Below, one piece after another: positions 32,474 through 42,531 of a stretch of 46,147 nucleotides of DNA (positions within the stretch are counted from its first letter, which is position 1; every line of letters begins with the position of its first letter). The notes beneath the pieces are model-generated. The model worked only from the letters and a program-made list of their open reading frames with translations, ran no database searches and was not told the origin of the DNA. Position numbers and translations under genes: made by a program. The stretch covers positions 1-46,147 of the forward strand of contig JAGAMN010000029.1 in assembly GCA_017624715.1 (NCBI GenBank), in the 5' to 3' direction. The stretch is from Oscillospiraceae bacterium. Its GTDB lineage: Bacteria; Bacillota; Clostridia; Oscillospirales; Oscillospiraceae.

Positions 32474-33364
32474 ATGGATCTGCAAACGTTAAAATTGAAA
32501 ATGGATCAAGCCCATTATATATACGACGAAACCTTGGCTACAGTCTTGTATGTGGCCTTGAAGTTGGGCCGCCCCCTGCTGATCGAAGGCGCTGCCGGTG
32601 TTGGCAAGACCGAAATTGCCAAGGTCATGGCCGCTGCCCTGGACCGGGACTTGGTTCGTCTGCAGTGCTACGAGGGCCTGGACGAAAGTAAGGCACTGTA
32701 CGAATGGAACTATCAGAAGCAGCTGCTTTCTATCCAGATCAACAAGGATGACAGCGACAAGGCGGAATTGACCGACTCTCTTTTCCGGGACGAGTATCTT
32801 CTGGAGCGTCCCCTGCTGAAATCTATCAAATCCGAAAAGCCCGTGGTGCTGCTCATCGACGAGATCGACAAAGCCGACGAGGAATTTGAAGCCTTCCTGC
32901 TGGAGCTGCTGTCGGATATGCAGGTTTCCATTCCTGAGATCGGCACGGTCAAGGCCAACACCATTCCTTTTGTGGTGCTGACCTCCAACCGGGCCCGTCC
33001 CCTGTCCGAAGCTCTGCGCCGCCGCTGCGCCTATTTATATATTGAATATCCGGACATGGAAAAGGAGCTGGCAATCCTCCGGGCCAAGCTGCCCCATGTT
33101 GACGACAAGCTTTGCGCTCAGGTAGCCCTGGCTGTTCAGCAGCTGCGGAGCAATGAAGCGATCTTGAAAAAGCCCTCCATTGCGGAAACCCTGGATTGGG
33201 CCGCCGCACTGGATGCTTTGGGTGTAAAGGAACTGACTCCCGATGCCCTGCGGCAGACCGCCGGTTTTATCCTGAAAAACAGCGAAGACATTGCCGCCAT
33301 GGCGCAAAAACCCACAGAAGAATGCAGCTGCGGCCACAATTGCGGAGGTCACCATCATGGATGA
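32474..33364 (+). CDS. MoxR-family AAA+ ATPase
   Basis: This 296-residue protein has Walker A EGAAGVGKTE (GAAGVGKT 39-46), Walker B VLLIDEIDKAD (125-135) and the sensor region TSNRARPLSEALRRRC. These match the MoxR group of AAA+ ATPases, which remodel or load cofactors into partner proteins. The C-terminus ends in a Cys/His-rich tail (CSCGHNCGGHHHG) that may bind a metal. The ATG at 32474 has GAGG 6 bases upstream. It overlaps the VWA gene by 8 bp, the usual MoxR-VWA arrangement. Confidence 0.9.
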   Translation: MDLQTLKLKMDQAHYIYDETLATVLYVALKLGRPLLIEGAAGVGKTEIAKVMAAALDRDLVRLQCYEGLDESKALYEWNYQKQLLSIQINKDDSDKAELTDSLFRDEYLLERPLLKSIKSEKPVVLLIDEIDKADEEFEAFLLELLSDMQVSIPEIGTVKANTIPFVVLTSNRARPLSEALRRRCAYLYIEYPDMEKELAILRAKLPHVDDKLCAQVALAVQQLRSNEAILKKPSIAETLDWAAALDALGVKELTPDALRQTAGFILKNSEDIAAMAQKPTEECSCGHNCGGHHHG

Positions 33365-34637
33365 CCACCAGGTCTATCTTGCCAAGCTTGCCGCTTTTTC
33401 CCGGATGCTCCGGTTGGAGGGTTTTCAGGTCAGCCATCAGGAAACTGCCGATGCCTGCCGGATCCTTATCGATCTTGGCTTTGCCGATCGGCAGACTGTG
33501 AAGCAGGCTTTGTCCGCCATCTATGCCAAATCCCGGGAAGAACAGCTGATTTTCGACCGGGTCTTTGACGGATTTTTCGTCAGCGAGGACGTGATGCGCG
33601 CCATGGCCAAAGAACAAGCGCAAAAGGACGCGCAGCGGGAAGCCATCCGGGCATCCTCCCAGGAGCAGCTACAGGTCAACGGCCAGCCCATGATGCTCAG
33701 CGAAGAACAGCGCAACACCTATGCTTCCATGCCGGAAGAAGAGCGGCAGCGGCTGCTGGACTTTCTGGATAAGTATAAAAATAACGCGGAGCGCAATCCT
33801 GATCTGTACGGTAATTTTATTCACTCTGTCTTTACCAAATCTCTCTTGGAGCAGCAAATGCGCATGGAAGATGCCGCTACCAATGTGGCCGCGGCAGACC
33901 CGGAAATCGGCTTGCTGTTCCGGGATATTTCCGAATTCCGGGACGAGGAGATCCCTAAGGCCATTTCCATTATCCAAACCCTGGCGCAACAGATCAATGC
34001 AGAGCTTGCTTCCCGGCACAAAAGCGCCGGCCGCAGCGGTGTGCTTGATTTTCGCAAGACTATTCGCAAGGGTCTGGAGACCGGCGGCACATTTTACCGG
34101 CTGAAATACAAGAAAAAACCCCGTCGCCGCCGCCATATGGTGATTCTCTGCGATGTTTCCGGCTCTATGATCCAGTTTTCCGAATTTGCATTGCGGTTCA
34201 TCCAATCGCTGAACCAAGCTTCGGAAAGCTCCAAGGTATTCCTGTTCTCGGAATCCACCGTGGAAGCCGATGCCTTTAACCTGGAAAATATGGATGTATT
34301 TCGGGAATATGTCAGCCGCTCCGGCATCTACGGCAAGGGTACAAATCTTGCCAACGCATTGGAGCATCTGTCCGACCAACGGCCGCCTATTTTAACAGAT
34401 TCCACCACATTGATCATCCTTTCCGACACCAAGACTGTGGAAACCCGGCGGGCGTATGAGGCTCTGCAAAAAGCCAAGCATTTGTGTGGCAAGGTAATCT
34501 GGCTAAACCCCATTCCTGAAAACCGCTGGAATTATCTGCGCAGCGCCCAGGTCATGGCCTCGGGCTGTACCATGATCTCCTGTAACACCCTGGGTGCTCT
34601 GGCCAGCGCCTGCCGACGGTTGGCGACCTCGGATTAA
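33357..34637 (+). CDS. VWA-domain protein (CoxE-like), MoxR partner
   Basis: This 426-residue protein has a C-terminal von Willebrand A domain with a complete MIDAS site: DVSGS (266-270), a Thr in YGKGTNLA and an Asp in LSDTKT. The N-terminal half is helical and charged, as in CoxE-like partners of MoxR ATPases. The pair may act as a chaperone for metal insertion or complex assembly; the client is unknown. The ATG at 33357 has GGAGGT 7 bases upstream and lies inside the end of the moxR gene. The Na/Pi transporter follows 38 bp later and may be cotranscribed. Confidence 0.87.
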   Translation: MDDHQVYLAKLAAFSRMLRLEGFQVSHQETADACRILIDLGFADRQTVKQALSAIYAKSREEQLIFDRVFDGFFVSEDVMRAMAKEQAQKDAQREAIRASSQEQLQVNGQPMMLSEEQRNTYASMPEEERQRLLDFLDKYKNNAERNPDLYGNFIHSVFTKSLLEQQMRMEDAATNVAAADPEIGLLFRDISEFRDEEIPKAISIIQTLAQQINAELASRHKSAGRSGVLDFRKTIRKGLETGGTFYRLKYKKKPRRRRHMVILCDVSGSMIQFSEFALRFIQSLNQASESSKVFLFSESTVEADAFNLENMDVFREYVSRSGIYGKGTNLANALEHLSDQRPPILTDSTTLIILSDTKTVETRRAYEALQKAKHLCGKVIWLNPIPENRWNYLRSAQVMASGCTMISCNTLGALASACRRLATSD

Positions 34638-34675
34638 CGCCATATACGAATATAAAAAGAAGGGAAAACAGCGCT

Positions 34676-36418
34676 ATGAGTATTTTTGATGTTTTGACCA
34701 TGATCGGCGGCTTGTGCCTGTTCCTGTTCGGTATGAACATTATGGGCGAAGCCCTGGAACGCCGGGCAGGCAGCAGTCTGCGCAGCTTGCTGGAGAAATT
34801 TACATCCAACAAGCTGGCTGGTTTTTTGACCGGCTTGGGTGTCACCGCTGTGATCCAAAGCTCCTCTGCCACTACGGTGATGGTGGTCGGTTTTGTCAAC
34901 TCCGGCCTTATGTCCCTCGGCCAGGCCATTAATGTGATCATGGGCGCCAATGTTGGCACTACGGTTACCAGCTGGATCCTCAGCTTGGGTGGCATTGAGG
35001 GAAGCAACCTCTTCGTCCAGCTGCTCAAGCCCACTTCCTTTACCCCCATTCTGGCTCTGATAGGCATTATTTTCTATATGTTCCTGGGTAGCAGCAAAAA
35101 GAAAGATCTGGGTATGATCCTGCTGGGTTTTGCGGTGCTGATGTTTGGCATGGATACCATGTCCGGTGCTGTGGAAGGACTCAAGGATGAAACCTGGTTT
35201 ACTGACCTCTTCCTATTGTTTACAAACCCCATTCTGGGCGTTCTGGCCGGTGCGATCCTTACCGCCATTGTCCAGTCCAGCTCCGCATCGGTGGGTATTT
35301 TACAGGCACTGTCCGCCACCGGCTCGGTTACCTACGCCGCCGCCTTCCCAATCATCATGGGTCAAAACATCGGTACCTGCATCACTGCCATCATGTCCTC
35401 CATCGGTACAAACAAGAACGCCCGGCGCACCGCCATGGTGCACCTGCTGTTCAATGTGATCGGCACCATCGCTTGCTTGGTGATCTTCCTGCTGATCGAT
35501 CTTTTCCTTGCCCCGGCCATTTTTGACCAAAGCGCCACCCATTTGGGCATTGCTATCTGCCACACCATTTTCAATATTGTATGCACCTCCCTGCTGTTGC
35601 CTTGCGACAAGCTGCTGGCCAAATTGGTTTGCAAGCTGGTGCCCGACGGCAAAGAAGAAGAACAGGTCGTGGAGCTGGACGAGCACCTGATGGCTGTGCC
35701 TTCCGTAGCACTGGAACGCTGCCGCAGCGTTACCGCCGACATGGCTGCTGTTACCAAGCAAACCTACCTGCAGGGTGTGGCGATTCTGGACAAATACAGT
35801 GAAGAAGCCGAAGAAGAGATCCGCCAGGGCGAACGGCTCACCGACCATTATGAAGATGTTTTGGGCAGCTACCTGGTAAAACTCAGCGCCCTGGAGCTGA
35901 CGGAAGATGCCCACCTGGAGGCCGCTTCCCTGCTGAAAGCCATCGGCGATATGGAGCGTATCGGCGACCATAGCCGGAATATGATGGAAGCGGCCCGGGA
36001 GCTCCACGAAAAAGGCAGTTCCCTGTCCGATTCCGCCAAGGAAGAACTGGCTGTCCTCACTGCCGCCGTTGGAGAAATCATCGACACCAGCTTCCGGGCA
36101 TTCTTGGAAAACGACCTGGCCCTTGCCCGGCAGGTTGAGCCCTTGGAAGAGGTCATTGACGATCTAAAGGACGAACTGCGCACCCGGCACATCGTCCGCT
36201 TGCAGGGCGGCAGCTGCACCATTGAAACCGGTTTTGTCTGGTCCGATCTGCTGACCGGTCTGGAACGTATCGGTGACCATTGTGCCAATGTGGCCAACTC
36301 CGTCATTGACCTGAGCCACCACAACCGGAATATCCACGAAAACAACCACCTGCTGAAGAAGGAGAATCCGGACTTCGCCGCTCAATTCGCTGCATATCAG
36401 GCAAAGTACCGGCTATAA
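34676..36418 (+). CDS. Na/phosphate cotransporter with PhoU-like C-terminal domain
   Basis: This 580-residue protein has an N-terminal membrane region with two inverted Na/Pi repeats, each with the QSSSA motif (VIQSSSATTVMVVGF and IVQSSSASVGILQAL). Residues about 345-560 are a PhoU-like helical bundle (MERIGDHSRNMMEAA and LERIGDHCANVANSV). Proteins of this layout move phosphate with sodium, or export it, and the PhoU part regulates flux. The ATG at 34676 has AAGGG about 11 bases upstream. It ends at a terminator shared with gdhA. Confidence 0.93.
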   Translation: MSIFDVLTMIGGLCLFLFGMNIMGEALERRAGSSLRSLLEKFTSNKLAGFLTGLGVTAVIQSSSATTVMVVGFVNSGLMSLGQAINVIMGANVGTTVTSWILSLGGIEGSNLFVQLLKPTSFTPILALIGIIFYMFLGSSKKKDLGMILLGFAVLMFGMDTMSGAVEGLKDETWFTDLFLLFTNPILGVLAGAILTAIVQSSSASVGILQALSATGSVTYAAAFPIIMGQNIGTCITAIMSSIGTNKNARRTAMVHLLFNVIGTIACLVIFLLIDLFLAPAIFDQSATHLGIAICHTIFNIVCTSLLLPCDKLLAKLVCKLVPDGKEEEQVVELDEHLMAVPSVALERCRSVTADMAAVTKQTYLQGVAILDKYSEEAEEEIRQGERLTDHYEDVLGSYLVKLSALELTEDAHLEAASLLKAIGDMERIGDHSRNMMEAARELHEKGSSLSDSAKEELAVLTAAVGEIIDTSFRAFLENDLALARQVEPLEEVIDDLKDELRTRHIVRLQGGSCTIETGFVWSDLLTGLERIGDHCANVANSVIDLSHHNRNIHENNHLLKKENPDFAAQFAAYQAKYRL

Positions 36419-36444
36419 AAGCCTTCCCCCGAGGGAAAGGTAAG

Positions 36445-36484
36445 CGGATTCTTCGACTCCGCTGCGCTCCGCTCAGAATGACAG
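36445..36484. repeat. Short dispersed-repeat-like remnant
   Basis: The stretch from CGGATTCTTCGACTCCGC to CTCAGAATGACA resembles a TCATTCTGAG...GAATC intergenic repeat common in gut Clostridia. Only one arm is visible, so it is probably a decayed copy. The identification is from memory. Confidence 0.4.
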
Positions 36485-36496
36485 CCGCACCTACGC

Positions 36497-36532
36497 AAAA
36501 ACCTCCTCCGGAGTTTTCCGAAGGAGGTTTTC
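36497..36532. terminator. Bidirectional terminator between the Na/Pi gene and gdhA
   Basis: AAAACCTCC pairs with GGAGGTTTT across a loop that itself contains a CGGA/TCCG pairing. T runs lie on both sides, so it can end both convergent genes. Confidence 0.85.
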
Positions 36533-36541
36533 ATATATTCT

Positions 36542-37882
<1,341 letters not shown>

Positions 37883-37915
37883 TTACCTCCAATAATCTGG
37901 TTTTTGAATAGCTGC

Positions 37916-37944
37916 ATTTTACCACAGCCGCCTCAAAAACGCAA
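37916..37944 (-). promoter_or_regulatory. gdhA: Sigma-A promoter of gdhA
   Basis: Minus strand TTGCGT (37939-37944), a 17-bp spacer and TAAAAT (37916-37921), about 40 bp before the start codon. Confidence 0.85.
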
Positions 37945-37989
37945 TAGTAAGCGGAAGATAAGATGGCTTTTCCCGGAATTTTTGGCAAA

Positions 37990-38026
37990 AATATCGGCAT
38001 GACCCGGTTTGGATCATGCCGATATT
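37990..38026 (-). terminator. Terminator of the tldD-tldE operon
   Basis: A 13-bp perfect stem (AATATCGGCATGA / TCATGCCGATATT) with an 11-nt loop is followed by TTTT on the minus strand, about 20 bases after the tldE stop codon. Confidence 0.9.
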
Positions 38027-38045
38027 GTCTATTGTACACGGAAAT

Positions 38046-39383
38046 TTATTTGCCAGCCACGGACAAACCTTCCACCAGAACACTGGGAGAACCAAATCCG
38101 GACATGCCGGGCATCTCCAGATTGGAGGCAACGGTCTTGATATTCTTCAGCATTTCATAGAAGTTACCGGCAACGGTGAAGCTCTTAACGTACTCGGCCT
38201 TCTTGCCGCCCCGGATCATGAAGCCGCTAGACTGCAGGGAGAAGTCGCCGGAAATGGGATCGGCACCTGCGTGCAGACCGCCAAGGGAGTTGATATACAC
38301 GCCCTCACCGGCCTGGGCTACCAGTTCGTCTTCAGAGACAGAACCGGGAGCAATATACATGGTGAAGGGGCTGATGCCCACCGCACCGGCATAACCGGGC
38401 TTGGATGCATTGCCCGTGGTCTTCTTGCCGGCCACGGCAGCGGTCTTCAAATTATACAGCAAGGTGTTAAATACACCGTTTTCGATAACATTCTTGCAGT
38501 AAGTGGGGCTGCCTTCCGCGTCGAAATTCCGGGCACCGGGGTTGGACTTGTGGAAAGGATCGTCAACCAGGGTCACCACCTCGGATGCAATGACCTGGCC
38601 TTCCTTATCAGCCAACTTGCTCAGGCCCTTCTGCGCAGCCTCGGAAGAGAAGATGCCGGAGAAGGTCTGTAGCAGGTCGCTCATGGCCTCGGGATCAAAC
38701 ACCACAGGATACTGACCGGTGGGAGCCACATCGCCGCCCAGCTTCTGCTTGGCGGTGGCAGCGGCCTTCTTGGTCAGCGCGTCGGTGTCGATGGTATCGA
38801 GCTTTTCCAGTTTGATCTGGTAGTCGTTGGCCATTTCCTGACCATTGGTGACCACCGCCACGGCGATCAGACCGGACAAAGTTGTAACACTGTGCAGATC
38901 CAGGCCCTTGGAGTTGTAGATCGCGATCTCGCTGCGCTCAGCAACGCCCTGGGTCTGGCTGCCGTCGATGACCGCAGGATCGGCCTGGTACAGCTTATCC
39001 TGGGTGGCCAGCACGGTGGAGATGATCTCCTCAGTACCGGGCAGCGGATAAGAACGGTCTTCCAAAGGCTGATATTCCTGGCCACCCTCGCAAAGGAACA
39101 CCTGCTCCTCTGCCTCCAGGCATGAGGCGTTGTCTACAGCCTTTTCCACCACGGATGCGGCCTGCTGGGCGCTCAAATCTTCCGTAGAAGCATAGCCCAT
39201 CTTACCGCCGTAAATGCAGCGGAAGCACACACCGCCCTCGGTGGAGCAGGTGAACTGGTTGATTTCATGCTGGAAAGCACCAATGCTGGTGGATTCCGCA
39301 TTCTGATAATAAAGCTCGTACTCGGTGATGCCGAGCTCGGCACACTTTGCAATAACGGCTTCCTTGAAAGCATTAAAATCCAT
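38046..39383 (-). CDS. tldE: TldE/PmbA-family metalloprotease subunit
   Basis: This 445-residue protein aligns in pattern with PmbA/TldE: PVVFDPEAMSDLLQTFSGIF, LVDDPFHKSNPGARNFDAEG and the C-terminal SGDFSLQSSGFMIRGGKKAE. TldE is the non-catalytic partner that forms a heterodimer with TldD around an unfolded peptide and cleaves it. E. coli TldDE cleaves modified microcin leaders and damaged peptides. The gene starts 13 bp after tldD in one operon. No RiPP precursor is seen close by. Confidence 0.93.
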   Translation of the reverse strand: MDFNAFKEAVIAKCAELGITEYELYYQNAESTSIGAFQHEINQFTCSTEGGVCFRCIYGGKMGYASTEDLSAQQAASVVEKAVDNASCLEAEEQVFLCEGGQEYQPLEDRSYPLPGTEEIISTVLATQDKLYQADPAVIDGSQTQGVAERSEIAIYNSKGLDLHSVTTLSGLIAVAVVTNGQEMANDYQIKLEKLDTIDTDALTKKAAATAKQKLGGDVAPTGQYPVVFDPEAMSDLLQTFSGIFSSEAAQKGLSKLADKEGQVIASEVVTLVDDPFHKSNPGARNFDAEGSPTYCKNVIENGVFNTLLYNLKTAAVAGKKTTGNASKPGYAGAVGISPFTMYIAPGSVSEDELVAQAGEGVYINSLGGLHAGADPISGDFSLQSSGFMIRGGKKAEYVKSFTVAGNFYEMLKNIKTVASNLEMPGMSGFGSPSVLVEGLSVAGK

Positions 39384-39396
39384 ATTCGTTACCTCC

Positions 39397-40776
39397 TTAT
39401 CTGCCGCCGACGGTGATGGTGGATACGCGGATCAGGGGCTGGCCCACGTTGGTGGGAACGCTGCCGCTGGAAGAGCCGCACATACCCTGACCCATATCCA
39501 GGTCAGTGCCGACCATGTCGATGTTCTGAATGACCTCGCTGCCCTTGCCAACCAGGCTTGCGCCACGGACGGGCTCGCAGATCTTACCGTTACGGACCAT
39601 ATAGCCCTCGTTGACGGAGAAGTTGAATTCACCGGTAACAGGATTTACACTGCCGCCGCCCATTTCCTTGGCGTACAGGCCGTACTCGATGGAGGCGATG
39701 ATGTCTTCGTTCTTATCCTCGCCTGCAGCGATGTAGGTGTTGGTCATACGGGAAGTGGGAGTGTAAGCGTAGCTCTGGCGGCGGGCGTTGCCGGTGGAGG
39801 CCATGCCCATACGGCGGCCACCCATCTTGTCGATCATGTAAGACTTCAGTACACCGTTTTCGATCAGCACGTTCTTCTGTGCGGGAGTGCCTTCATCGTC
39901 CACATTGATAGAGCCCCAGGCATTGGCGATGGTGCCGTCGTCGATGGCAGTGACCTTTTCGTTGGCGATCTTCTGACCCAGCTTGCCTACAAACTGACTG
40001 CGGCCGTATGCCACGGAGGAAGCCTCCAGGGAGTGACCGCAAGCTTCATGGAAGATAACACCGCCGAAGCCGTTGTCAATGGCAACAGGCATAACACCTG
40101 CGGGGCAGTAGCCTGCACCGGCCATGGTCACGGCCTGCTTGGCTGCATGAATACCCACATTCTTGGGATCGATGAAATCAAACATCTCCAAACCCATCCG
40201 ACGGCCGGGAGCGCAGGAACCGGTCTGGGCGCCGTCACCCTTGTCGGCAACGGCATTGATGGCGATCCGGGTGCGGACCTGCCGATCCTGGGCATAGATG
40301 CCCTCGGAGTTGGCGATCAGAATGTTGTGATCCACATCCATCAGCGTGCCGCTGACCTGGGTAATGGATTGGTCGTAATCCTTGGCGGCAAAGTAGCCTT
40401 CCTTCAGAATGGCCACCTTCTCCTTGTTGCCGATGCTGGAAGGAACGATCTTCACAGGATGAATATCGCCGAAGATCCGCTCCTTCAGAACGATGTCGAT
40501 CTCAGCAGTGCCCTGGCCCAGAGCCTCGGCAGCCTGCTCGGCACAGCGCAGCAGGCCGGCCTCGCTGGTATCGACGGTGGAAGCCATGACACTGCGCAGG
40601 CCCTTGTAGACCCTTATAGCAGCGCCGGCAATAACGCCGTCCTTAATGGCATCGACCTTACTGGCGATCATATTAATGGAATGATTGACGGTGTTTTCAG
40701 CGAACAGCTCAGCATAGTCCGCACCGGTAGAAACGGCCTTGCTCAGTACACGCTGGCAAACTTCTCTGGAAATCAT
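39397..40776 (-). CDS. tldD: TldD-family metalloprotease subunit
   Basis: This 459-residue protein has the zinc-binding HExxxH motif (IFHEACGHSLEA, residues 243-248), the catalytic signature of TldD. It also carries GVMPVAIDNGFGGV, SINVDDEGTPAQKNVLIENG and MGGGSVNPVTGEFNF, all family-typical. It is the active subunit with the downstream TldE. Promoter TTGCTT-17-TAGAAT lies upstream. AAAGGAG lies about 8 bases before the ATG at 40776. Confidence 0.95.
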   Translation of the reverse strand: MISREVCQRVLSKAVSTGADYAELFAENTVNHSINMIASKVDAIKDGVIAGAAIRVYKGLRSVMASTVDTSEAGLLRCAEQAAEALGQGTAEIDIVLKERIFGDIHPVKIVPSSIGNKEKVAILKEGYFAAKDYDQSITQVSGTLMDVDHNILIANSEGIYAQDRQVRTRIAINAVADKGDGAQTGSCAPGRRMGLEMFDFIDPKNVGIHAAKQAVTMAGAGYCPAGVMPVAIDNGFGGVIFHEACGHSLEASSVAYGRSQFVGKLGQKIANEKVTAIDDGTIANAWGSINVDDEGTPAQKNVLIENGVLKSYMIDKMGGRRMGMASTGNARRQSYAYTPTSRMTNTYIAAGEDKNEDIIASIEYGLYAKEMGGGSVNPVTGEFNFSVNEGYMVRNGKICEPVRGASLVGKGSEVIQNIDMVGTDLDMGQGMCGSSSGSVPTNVGQPLIRVSTITVGGR

Positions 40777-40820
40777 AGCATTTTACTCCTTTGTTGGATT
40801 TTTCTCGAAAGAATAGAGAT

Positions 40821-40849
40821 ATTCTACCACCCTTTCTCAGCAAAAGCAA
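40821..40849 (-). promoter_or_regulatory. Sigma-A promoter of tldD-tldE
   Basis: Minus strand TTGCTT (40844-40849), a 17-bp spacer and TAGAAT (40821-40826), 45 bp before the start codon. Confidence 0.75.
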
Positions 40850-40905
40850 TCCCTTTTTATATATTGCGGACATTTGTCGCTCGGTTGCGTACCCAAAAAT
40901 AAGTC

Positions 40906-40934
40906 TTTACTTTCAGCGGAAAATTCTGTATGAT
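40906..40934 (+). promoter_or_regulatory. Sigma-A promoter of the sortase gene
   Basis: TTTACT (40906-40911), a 17-bp spacer and TATGAT (40929-40934), 34 bp before the start codon. It is divergent from the tldD promoter. Confidence 0.65.
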
Positions 40935-40967
40935 ATAGGCAAACTCCAAAGGAAAGGACGCTCCTTT

Positions 40968-41831
40968 ATGGAAAAGAAACCCATGAATAAAAAGCTGGCC
41001 AAGAAGATCGTCTATTATGTCCTGTTGGGCTTTTTTTGCCTGGTCTTCATTGGCAGCGCGATATATATCGGTGACTATCTGATTCGCTCTGCTGAGGCAA
41101 GAAACGAGTACGACAATCTGCTGGATCAGTACAATCCCCCCTCCCGGCCTGTCATTACAGAGCCCACCGACCCCACCGGCAGTACCGATCCTTCTGTTGA
41201 TCCCACCGATCCCACCGATCCCACGGAGCCTGCTGTGCCCACGATTCTGCCGGAGCTGCAGCTGTTCTACGAAAAGAACCAGGAACTGGTTGGCTGGATC
41301 ACTGTACCGGACACCAAGATCAGCTATCCCGTCCTCCAGTCCCCCACCAGGCCGGACTTTTATCTGAACCACACCTTTGAAGGCAAGTGGAGCGCCTGGG
41401 GCGCCATCTATGCCCGGGAAGCCTGTGATGTATTCAGACCCTCAGACAATATCACTCTCTATGGCCACCATATGAAGGATGGCTCCATGTTTGCCGGTCT
41501 GGACGGCTACAAGCGTAAGAACTTCTATGAAACCCATAAGTACATCTATTTCGACACCCTGTATGAGCGCCACGTGTACGAGGTCATCTGCGCTTTCAAG
41601 ACCAGTGCAACCTACGGCAACGGCTATGCCTATCACCTGTTCGACGATGCCCGGGACGAGGCACATTTCAACCAGTTCATCTCCACTATCAAATCCCTGG
41701 CCTACTACGAAACAGGCGTCACAGCCCAGTACGGTGACAAGCTGATTACCCTTTCCACCTGTGAATATACCATTGTGGAAAACGGTGAAGCTGTGGGCCG
41801 CCATGTGGTCGTAGCCAAGCGGGTCGCTTAA
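40968..41831 (+). CDS. srtB: Class B sortase
   Basis: This 287-residue protein has one N-terminal membrane segment (about 15-38) and a Thr/Pro/Asp linker (about 60-95). The sortase barrel includes GWITVPDTKISYPVLQS, catalytic His in YGHHMKDGSMF (H167), Cys in LITLSTCEY (C265) and Arg in GRHVVVAKR (R278). These match class B sortases. It cuts a sorting motif and joins the protein to peptidoglycan. The ATG at 40968 has AAAGGA about 12 bases upstream; an upstream extension of 59 codons is in the promoter region. The candidate substrate in this window is the protein at 15685-16404. Confidence 0.92.
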   Translation: MEKKPMNKKLAKKIVYYVLLGFFCLVFIGSAIYIGDYLIRSAEARNEYDNLLDQYNPPSRPVITEPTDPTGSTDPSVDPTDPTDPTEPAVPTILPELQLFYEKNQELVGWITVPDTKISYPVLQSPTRPDFYLNHTFEGKWSAWGAIYAREACDVFRPSDNITLYGHHMKDGSMFAGLDGYKRKNFYETHKYIYFDTLYERHVYEVICAFKTSATYGNGYAYHLFDDARDEAHFNQFISTIKSLAYYETGVTAQYGDKLITLSTCEYTIVENGEAVGRHVVVAKRVA

Positions 41832-41845
41832 TCCATATTCCCTCA

Positions 41846-41869
41846 CCACGCCGGAAATTTCCGGCGTGG
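41846..41869 (+). terminator. Terminator of the sortase gene
   Basis: A 9-bp perfect GC-rich stem (CCACGCCGG / CCGGCGTGG) with a 6-nt loop is followed by TTTTGTTTT. Confidence 0.92.
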
Positions 41870-41920
41870 TTTTGTTTTACTAATTTTCAATTTCTGCAAA
41901 AAACCATCCCCCCAGGGGGC

Positions 41921-41949
41921 TTCACAGGGCATTTTCTCCAGGCTATAAT
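41921..41949 (+). promoter_or_regulatory. Sigma-A promoter of the ECF S component gene
   Basis: TTCACA (41921-41926), a 17-bp spacer and a perfect TATAAT (41944-41949). The leader is only about 25 nt, too short for a known riboswitch. Confidence 0.8.
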
Positions 41950-41979
41950 GTGGTCAAAATCAAAAAAGGAGCGATCCCC

Positions 41980-42531
41980 ATGAAGTTTTCCTATGTGAAA
42001 AAGATGGTTTTTGCCGCTGTCTGCATTGCCCTTTGTGTAGTGCTGCCCATTGCGTTCCATGCCATTCCCAACGCCGGAACGGTGTTTCTTCCCATGCATA
42101 TCCCGGTGCTGCTCTGCGGTCTGGCCTGCGGCTGGCCCTTCGGTCTGGTCACCGGCCTGCTGGGCCCTTTGCTGTCCAGCGTCTTTACCGGCATGCCCCC
42201 GGCAGCCATGCTGCCCAGCATGATGGTGGAGTGCGCCACCTATGGCCTGGTCACCGGATTGATGATGCTCTTCGTCCGGACCAAGCACATGACCGCCGAT
42301 CTGTACATCAGTATGATCACCGCCATGATCGTAGGCCGCACTGTATCCGGCCTTTCCAAGGCACTGATCTTCAGCCCCGGTACACCGGCCTTTGCCTGGG
42401 TCACCACCTCTTTGGTGTCCGGGATTCCCGGCATCGTGCTGCAGCTGGTACTGATGCCCCTGGTGATCTTTGCCCTGACCAAGGCCCGCCTGCTGCCGGT
42501 CCGTTACCCCAAAGGAGAAACCGTAGCATGA
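41980..42531 (+). CDS. ECF-type transporter S component
   Basis: This 183-residue protein has five or six membrane segments. The layout (CVVLPIAFHAIPNAGTVFLP, then MHIPVLLCGLACG and a G-rich GLLGPLLSSVFTGMPPAAM) fits ECF substrate-binding subunits with the short conserved alanine/glycine helices. These proteins bind a vitamin or similar small molecule and share an energising EcfAAT module that lies elsewhere. The substrate cannot be told from sequence. AAGGAG lies about 9 bases before the ATG at 41980. Its stop overlaps the methyltransferase start (ATGA). Confidence 0.83.
   Translation: MKFSYVKKMVFAAVCIALCVVLPIAFHAIPNAGTVFLPMHIPVLLCGLACGWPFGLVTGLLGPLLSSVFTGMPPAAMLPSMMVECATYGLVTGLMMLFVRTKHMTADLYISMITAMIVGRTVSGLSKALIFSPGTPAFAWVTTSLVSGIPGIVLQLVLMPLVIFALTKARLLPVRYPKGETVA

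Noticed and set aside
41160-41240. Tandem GATCCCACC-like repeats, considered as a microsatellite.
   Set aside because: They encode the Thr/Pro/Asp linker of the sortase in frame and need no further explanation.
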